From NCBI GenBank assembly GCA_041499035.1, contig JBGQJK010000027.1, forward strand, positions 1 to 11,099: DNA of 11,099 nt, given 5' to 3'. The translations under genes were made by a program, and so were the position numbers. Below, in pieces: positions 7,800-11,099 of the stretch. The notes under the pieces were generated by a model that saw only the letters and a program-made list of their open reading frames with translations, did not search any database and was not told where the DNA came from. The DNA is from DATFUL01 sp041499035. Its GTDB lineage: Bacteria > Patescibacteriota > Microgenomatia > UBA8517. Every line of letters begins with the position of its first letter. Within the stretch, counting starts at the first letter, position 1.

Positions 7800-9475
7800 T
7801 GAAGAAATTTGTATTCATAGTCCTATTAATTTTTTGGTTAATAATGTCCCTTTTTGTAAGAACCATCGGTCTTGAAAAATCGCCTGTATCGGTAGGCTTT
7901 GATGAGGCATCTTTGGGATACAACGCATATAGTTTATATTTAACAGGCAAAGATGAGTATGGGGTTTCATATCCTCTTAGCCTTCGATCGTTTAACGATT
8001 TCAAACCTGCACTTTATGCATATTTGGAGATCCCATTTATTCATTTCTTAGGGTTAAATCAGACATCGACAAGGGCCCCTTCAGCCATCTTCGGAACAAT
8101 ATCACTAATATTTCTGCTTTTAATTTTTACTAAAACCTCAGGAAAATCTCTCATTGTTTCCCTTGGAATTTTAGCGTTTATATCATTCCTTCCATGGCGC
8201 CTTCACTTTTCACGAGTTGCCTTTGAGGCAAACATTTCAATGGCCTTTTTTACAGGAGTGGTTTGGTGCCTACTTAACTTCAATAAGAATATTTTCTACA
8301 AAATTGGAGCCATTCTCCTCTCCACTCTGGCAATATATAGCTACCATGCAGCGCGGCTGGCAATCCCGATTTTGCTCTTTTTAACGCTTGTCGATCCGCT
8401 CTCTTTTAGCGTCAAAAAGTTTCTAAAAAAACCTCTCAAAACAATTAAAAACTTGTGGCCTCTTTTCTTAGTATTGATTCTTTACATCCCACTCTTTCTG
8501 GAGTTTCAAGCGTCGTTCTTATTAACCAGATTTGACCAAACAAATGTCTTTAGCCATTTTTATCCCTTTACTCCGCGTGAACTAATTTTTATGTCAAATG
8601 TCTGGTTTAATTTGGTCGGCCACCCTCTATATTATCTTAGCGGAATTTTGCTCGGACACATCGTCGCTTATCTTTCACCTCAAAACCTCTCTCTACTAAT
8701 TTATCCCGGAGTCATAAAATCTGCACAGGCAATAAGTGGTAGTGGTATGTTGGGATTTCTGGGAGGACTCCTATTTATTATTGGAGTAATTTTTAATGTC
8801 AAAAAGTTTATTCTGAACAAAGAAAACAGAATTATAATTTACTGGATTTTGGCCGGTATAATTCCCGCTGTGATCACCTGGGAATGGTTTTACCCTTTAA
8901 GGTCCCTTAATACCTACCCAGCTATAGACCTTATTGCAGGTTTAGGTTTAATTACAATCTTCAAATACCTTTTACGGATCAAATTAAAACCCGTAAAGTA
9001 TTCACTACTAACGGCTTTTGTGTTAATTGGGCTGTCTACATCTTTCTTTAATATTATAAACGAATATAACTATGGAGCCTGGGACATAAATGGAGAATTT
9101 CAACCCGGGGGCTTCAAAGAAGGAGTACCGCTTCTAATGTCACTCAAGGATAAGTATCAGACTATATATTTAGATAGCAACCAGGCCCAAAGTTACGAGC
9201 TCTTCTGGTTTTACATGAAATATCCACCCCAAAACATTCAAAGAATCGCTGGTATCAGAAACCAACCAGGGATAGAAGGACCACCAAATATTAATTTTGA
9301 TAATTTTATTTATAAAAAATTTGATTGGCCTCATGACAAATTAAAAAATAATTTCATATTTTGGACCACTTCAGAAGTAAAAGAGGCAGAAATTAATTCA
9401 GCGCAAGGCACAAAACTCTATAAAATATTGGGTCCTACCGGAAACTGGATAGCCTCGATTATTACTAAAACATAA
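7799..9475 (+). CDS. GT39/ArnT-like GT-C glycosyltransferase
   Basis: A 558-residue membrane protein. TM1 (about 4-22) is followed by an outer loop with VGFDEASLGY (D35, E36) and FNDFKPALYAYL (D67, K69). Then come TRAPSAIFG (91-99), LPW...SR..FE (S138, R139, E143), YHAAR (182-186), a middle loop without the NNKF motif of the 4718-6436 product, and PLRSLNTYPAID (366-377). A soluble C-terminal region of about 110 residues begins with KYQTIYLDSN (452-461). This is the arrangement of GT-C enzymes that move sugars from polyprenyl-phosphate carriers outside the membrane. The DE-x3-GY and AYS spacing is closest to the 1-795 product among its neighbours. The ATG shares its A with the TAA of the preceding gene, so translational coupling is likely, and no Shine-Dalgarno site is present. 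Specific sugar and acceptor cannot be read from the sequence. Confidence 0.87.
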   Translation: MKKFVFIVLLIFWLIMSLFVRTIGLEKSPVSVGFDEASLGYNAYSLYLTGKDEYGVSYPLSLRSFNDFKPALYAYLEIPFIHFLGLNQTSTRAPSAIFGTISLIFLLLIFTKTSGKSLIVSLGILAFISFLPWRLHFSRVAFEANISMAFFTGVVWCLLNFNKNIFYKIGAILLSTLAIYSYHAARLAIPILLFLTLVDPLSFSVKKFLKKPLKTIKNLWPLFLVLILYIPLFLEFQASFLLTRFDQTNVFSHFYPFTPRELIFMSNVWFNLVGHPLYYLSGILLGHIVAYLSPQNLSLLIYPGVIKSAQAISGSGMLGFLGGLLFIIGVIFNVKKFILNKENRIIIYWILAGIIPAVITWEWFYPLRSLNTYPAIDLIAGLGLITIFKYLLRIKLKPVKYSLLTAFVLIGLSTSFFNIINEYNYGAWDINGEFQPGGFKEGVPLLMSLKDKYQTIYLDSNQAQSYELFWFYMKYPPQNIQRIAGIRNQPGIEGPPNINFDNFIYKKFDWPHDKLKNNFIFWTTSEVKEAEINSAQGTKLYKILGPTGNWIASIITKT

Positions 9476-9504
9476 TTGTATATTTTAATCAAATCTGCTA
9501 TTGT
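9476..9504 (+). promoter_or_regulatory. Possible promoter upstream of the 9512 gene
   Basis: TTGTAT (9476-9481) and TATTGT (9499-9504) are 17 bases apart, and TG at 9496-9497 makes an extended -10. Seven bases separate the -10 box from the ATG at 9512, again giving an almost leaderless start. TATATT (9479-9484) is a second -10 candidate that would leave a leader of about 20 bases. The match to consensus is moderate, and no terminator-like hairpin lies in the 36-base gap, so read-through from 7799-9475 is also possible. Confidence 0.33.
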
Positions 9505-9511
9505 TGCCTTG

Positions 9512-11099
9512 ATGAAAACTGTATCCGCTCTCCTTAAAAACCCTCTTTTTTGGATATTTTTATTAGCGCTAGTACTTAGAATCTATAAACTTAACGAATT
9601 TCCATACGGTTTCCACGTTGACGAGGTAAAAGTTGCATGGAACGCCATATCAATTCTTAAAACCGGCCATGACGATCACGGCAATACTTTACCTCTTTAC
9701 TATAATTCCTTCGGGGATTATCGCCCCAACGGAATTTTCTATATTACAGTTCCCTCCGTTGTAATTTTCGGGAGGACAGAATTTGCAACCAGATTTCCCG
9801 TAGCCCTTTTTGGTGCTCTAATGGTGATACCAATCTATTTTATGGCTGAACTTTTAAATAAGCGTAAAAAAAATATAACAAAAAATTTGGTTCCGGGGCA
9901 TCTGGCCGCTCTCCTAATAGCCATTTCACCATGGCAAATCGAACTAAGCCGCTCTACCAACGAAGTAATTGTTTCAACCTTTTTTGCGCTCTGTGCTTTA
10001 TATTTCTTTATAAAACTAATTAAGTCGAAGAAATATAAATTTGGAATTTTATCAATAATTACAATTGCCCTTAGTTATTTTTTTTACCACGCCGTAAGAT
10101 TTTTAGCTCCACCGTTTTTCATTATTATCTTTCTACTCAATCTCAGGGAAGTAAAGAGCAGTAAAGCTAAAGTATGGGTATGGTTTTGTTTAATAACCAC
10201 GTTCTTATTAACATTGTTTTTTAGTACAACAAAAGAAGCTTTGGCAAGATTCAATCAGGTTTCCATTTTTAACGCCGTAGATACGTCTTATCAAATTCAA
10301 AGAATCAGAAGCGAAGATTTGACAAGGGACTTGTTCACAATATTCTTCGACAACAAATTCGTAATATATTTCAAATCATTTATGGACCAATATAGCGGCT
10401 ATTTTGCCGGAGATTTTTTGATTGGCACAGCGGCACGGCCTTACCGCTTTACAACTCCAGGCATAGGGCTCATCATGTACGTTGAGGCACTACTTCTAAT
10501 AACCGGCGGGGTTGAAATCGTGAGAGGAAAAAAAAATCTGTTGCCTCTTTTGCTACTTTTAGCTGCCCCCTTACCCGCTGCAATTACAGCAGAGGATTCA
10601 CCGAATATGAGCAGGGCATTCCTCATGCTACCCTTCTTGATACTTTTGGAGGCTTACGGTCTTGAAGCAATTCTTAGACTATCAAATAAATTTAAAAGGC
10701 AAATAATAGTAGTGACATTGTCTCTATTGACTCTGAACTTTGTTTATTTTTCGTATATGTATTTGACTCACTCTGTTAGTCATCGACCTTTTTTGAAAGG
10801 CTTTTTCGTTGACAGCCCGACATACCGTGATGTCGGAGCAAAAGAGCTTTCTCTGCAACTTGATTCACTTAAGCAAAAGTATGTAAAAATTATTGTCACA
10901 AATTTCCCCGATAACCCATATCCTTGGTACGCGTACTTCACGAACAAAGATCCGGTAACTTTCAATAAGACATATAGTACTCAGACCATGGAGCGGGACT
11001 ATGGCAACATTGTTTTTTCCCAAGAAAAATGTCCTTCCGATAACAATCTACTTAAATATAATAAACAAAACATATTGATGATCGATTCTTGGGAATGCC
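9512..11099 (+). CDS. GT39/ArnT-like GT-C glycosyltransferase, first 529 residues (3' end outside window)
   Basis: The frame is open from the ATG at 9512 to the window edge; 529 residues are visible and the stop lies beyond. TM1 (about 11-24) leads to HVDEVKVAW (D37, E38), then FGDYRPNGIFYI (D69, R71), TRFPVALFG (93-101), SPW...SRSTNE (S146, R147, E151) and FYHAVRF (191-197). A middle loop has DNKFVIYF (280-287), SRAFLMLP (367-374) follows, and the soluble module starts with KYVKIIVTNF (456-465). The motif order matches its neighbours and the ArnT/GT39 branch of GT-C enzymes, which use polyprenyl-phosphate sugars on the outer membrane face. The sequence NAISILKTGHD after DE is closest to the 4718-6436 product, suggesting duplication across the divergent gap. 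An A9 tract lies at codons 339-342. No Shine-Dalgarno site precedes the ATG. Acceptor and sugar unknown. Confidence 0.87.
   Translation, partial: MKTVSALLKNPLFWIFLLALVLRIYKLNEFPYGFHVDEVKVAWNAISILKTGHDDHGNTLPLYYNSFGDYRPNGIFYITVPSVVIFGRTEFATRFPVALFGALMVIPIYFMAELLNKRKKNITKNLVPGHLAALLIAISPWQIELSRSTNEVIVSTFFALCALYFFIKLIKSKKYKFGILSIITIALSYFFYHAVRFLAPPFFIIIFLLNLREVKSSKAKVWVWFCLITTFLLTLFFSTTKEALARFNQVSIFNAVDTSYQIQRIRSEDLTRDLFTIFFDNKFVIYFKSFMDQYSGYFAGDFLIGTAARPYRFTTPGIGLIMYVEALLLITGGVEIVRGKKNLLPLLLLLAAPLPAAITAEDSPNMSRAFLMLPFLILLEAYGLEAILRLSNKFKRQIIVVTLSLLTLNFVYFSYMYLTHSVSHRPFLKGFFVDSPTYRDVGAKELSLQLDSLKQKYVKIIVTNFPDNPYPWYAYFTNKDPVTFNKTYSTQTMERDYGNIVFSQEKCPSDNNLLKYNKQNILMIDSWEC
10528..10536 (+). repeat. 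A9 homopolymer inside the 9512 gene
   Basis: Nine consecutive A bases encode part of a short cytoplasmic Arg-Gly-Lys-Lys-Asn loop between membrane helices. It is the longest mononucleotide run I noticed in the window. A one-base change would shift the frame after about residue 342, removing the last helices and the soluble C-terminal module. Whether it slips in practice cannot be told from one sequence. Confidence 0.8.

Noticed and set aside
7606..8004. A 132-codon open frame on the minus strand across the junction of two plus-strand genes.
   Set aside because: It spans the coupled TAATG junction and is antisense to both conserved proteins; no domain is visible.

Overview
The window is an AT-rich stretch packed almost end to end with seven large polytopic membrane proteins. 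By sequence reading, six are GT-C-fold glycosyltransferases or their relatives (GT39 / ArnT / PMT-like) and one is a YfhO-family protein. No RNA gene, mobile element, CRISPR array or housekeeping gene was seen, and no gene-free stretch exceeds 50 bases. All frames use the standard code: stops are TAA or TAG, Trp is TGG, and no in-frame TGA occurs. Large sets of GT39-like and YfhO-like proteins with tiny intergenic gaps and no Shine-Dalgarno sites resemble surface-glycosylation islands of Candidate Phyla Radiation bacteria (Patescibacteria, especially Microgenomates-type genomes). That placement is an inference from gene style; no phylogenetic marker is present.

Layout: two units diverge from a 49-base gap (6437-6485). 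Leftward on the minus strand run a GT39-like enzyme (4718-6436), a YfhO-family protein (2366-4717), a PMT/GT39-like enzyme with a long first loop (832-2358) and another GT39-like enzyme (1-795, cut by the window edge). The first three are separated by 0 and 7 bases, so they are probably co-transcribed. The fourth follows after 36 bases and may also have its own promoter. Rightward on the plus strand run a diverged GT-C-like protein lacking the usual first catalytic loop (6486-7799), a GT39-like enzyme overlapping it by one base (7799-9475), and after 36 bases another GT39-like enzyme (9512-11099, cut by the window edge).

How they may work together: GT-C enzymes take sugar from a polyprenyl-phosphate-sugar on the outer face of the cytoplasmic membrane and place it on lipid, polymer or protein acceptors. 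Several related but diverged copies side by side suggest enzymes with different donor or acceptor specificity building one surface glycan or decorating one surface protein. The donor-making GT2 enzyme and the flippase such enzymes need are not in the window. The most unusual points are the GT-C relative with no DE loop, a C-terminal soluble module recurring in four of the paralogues, and -10-like boxes so close to the start codons that some mRNAs could be leaderless.
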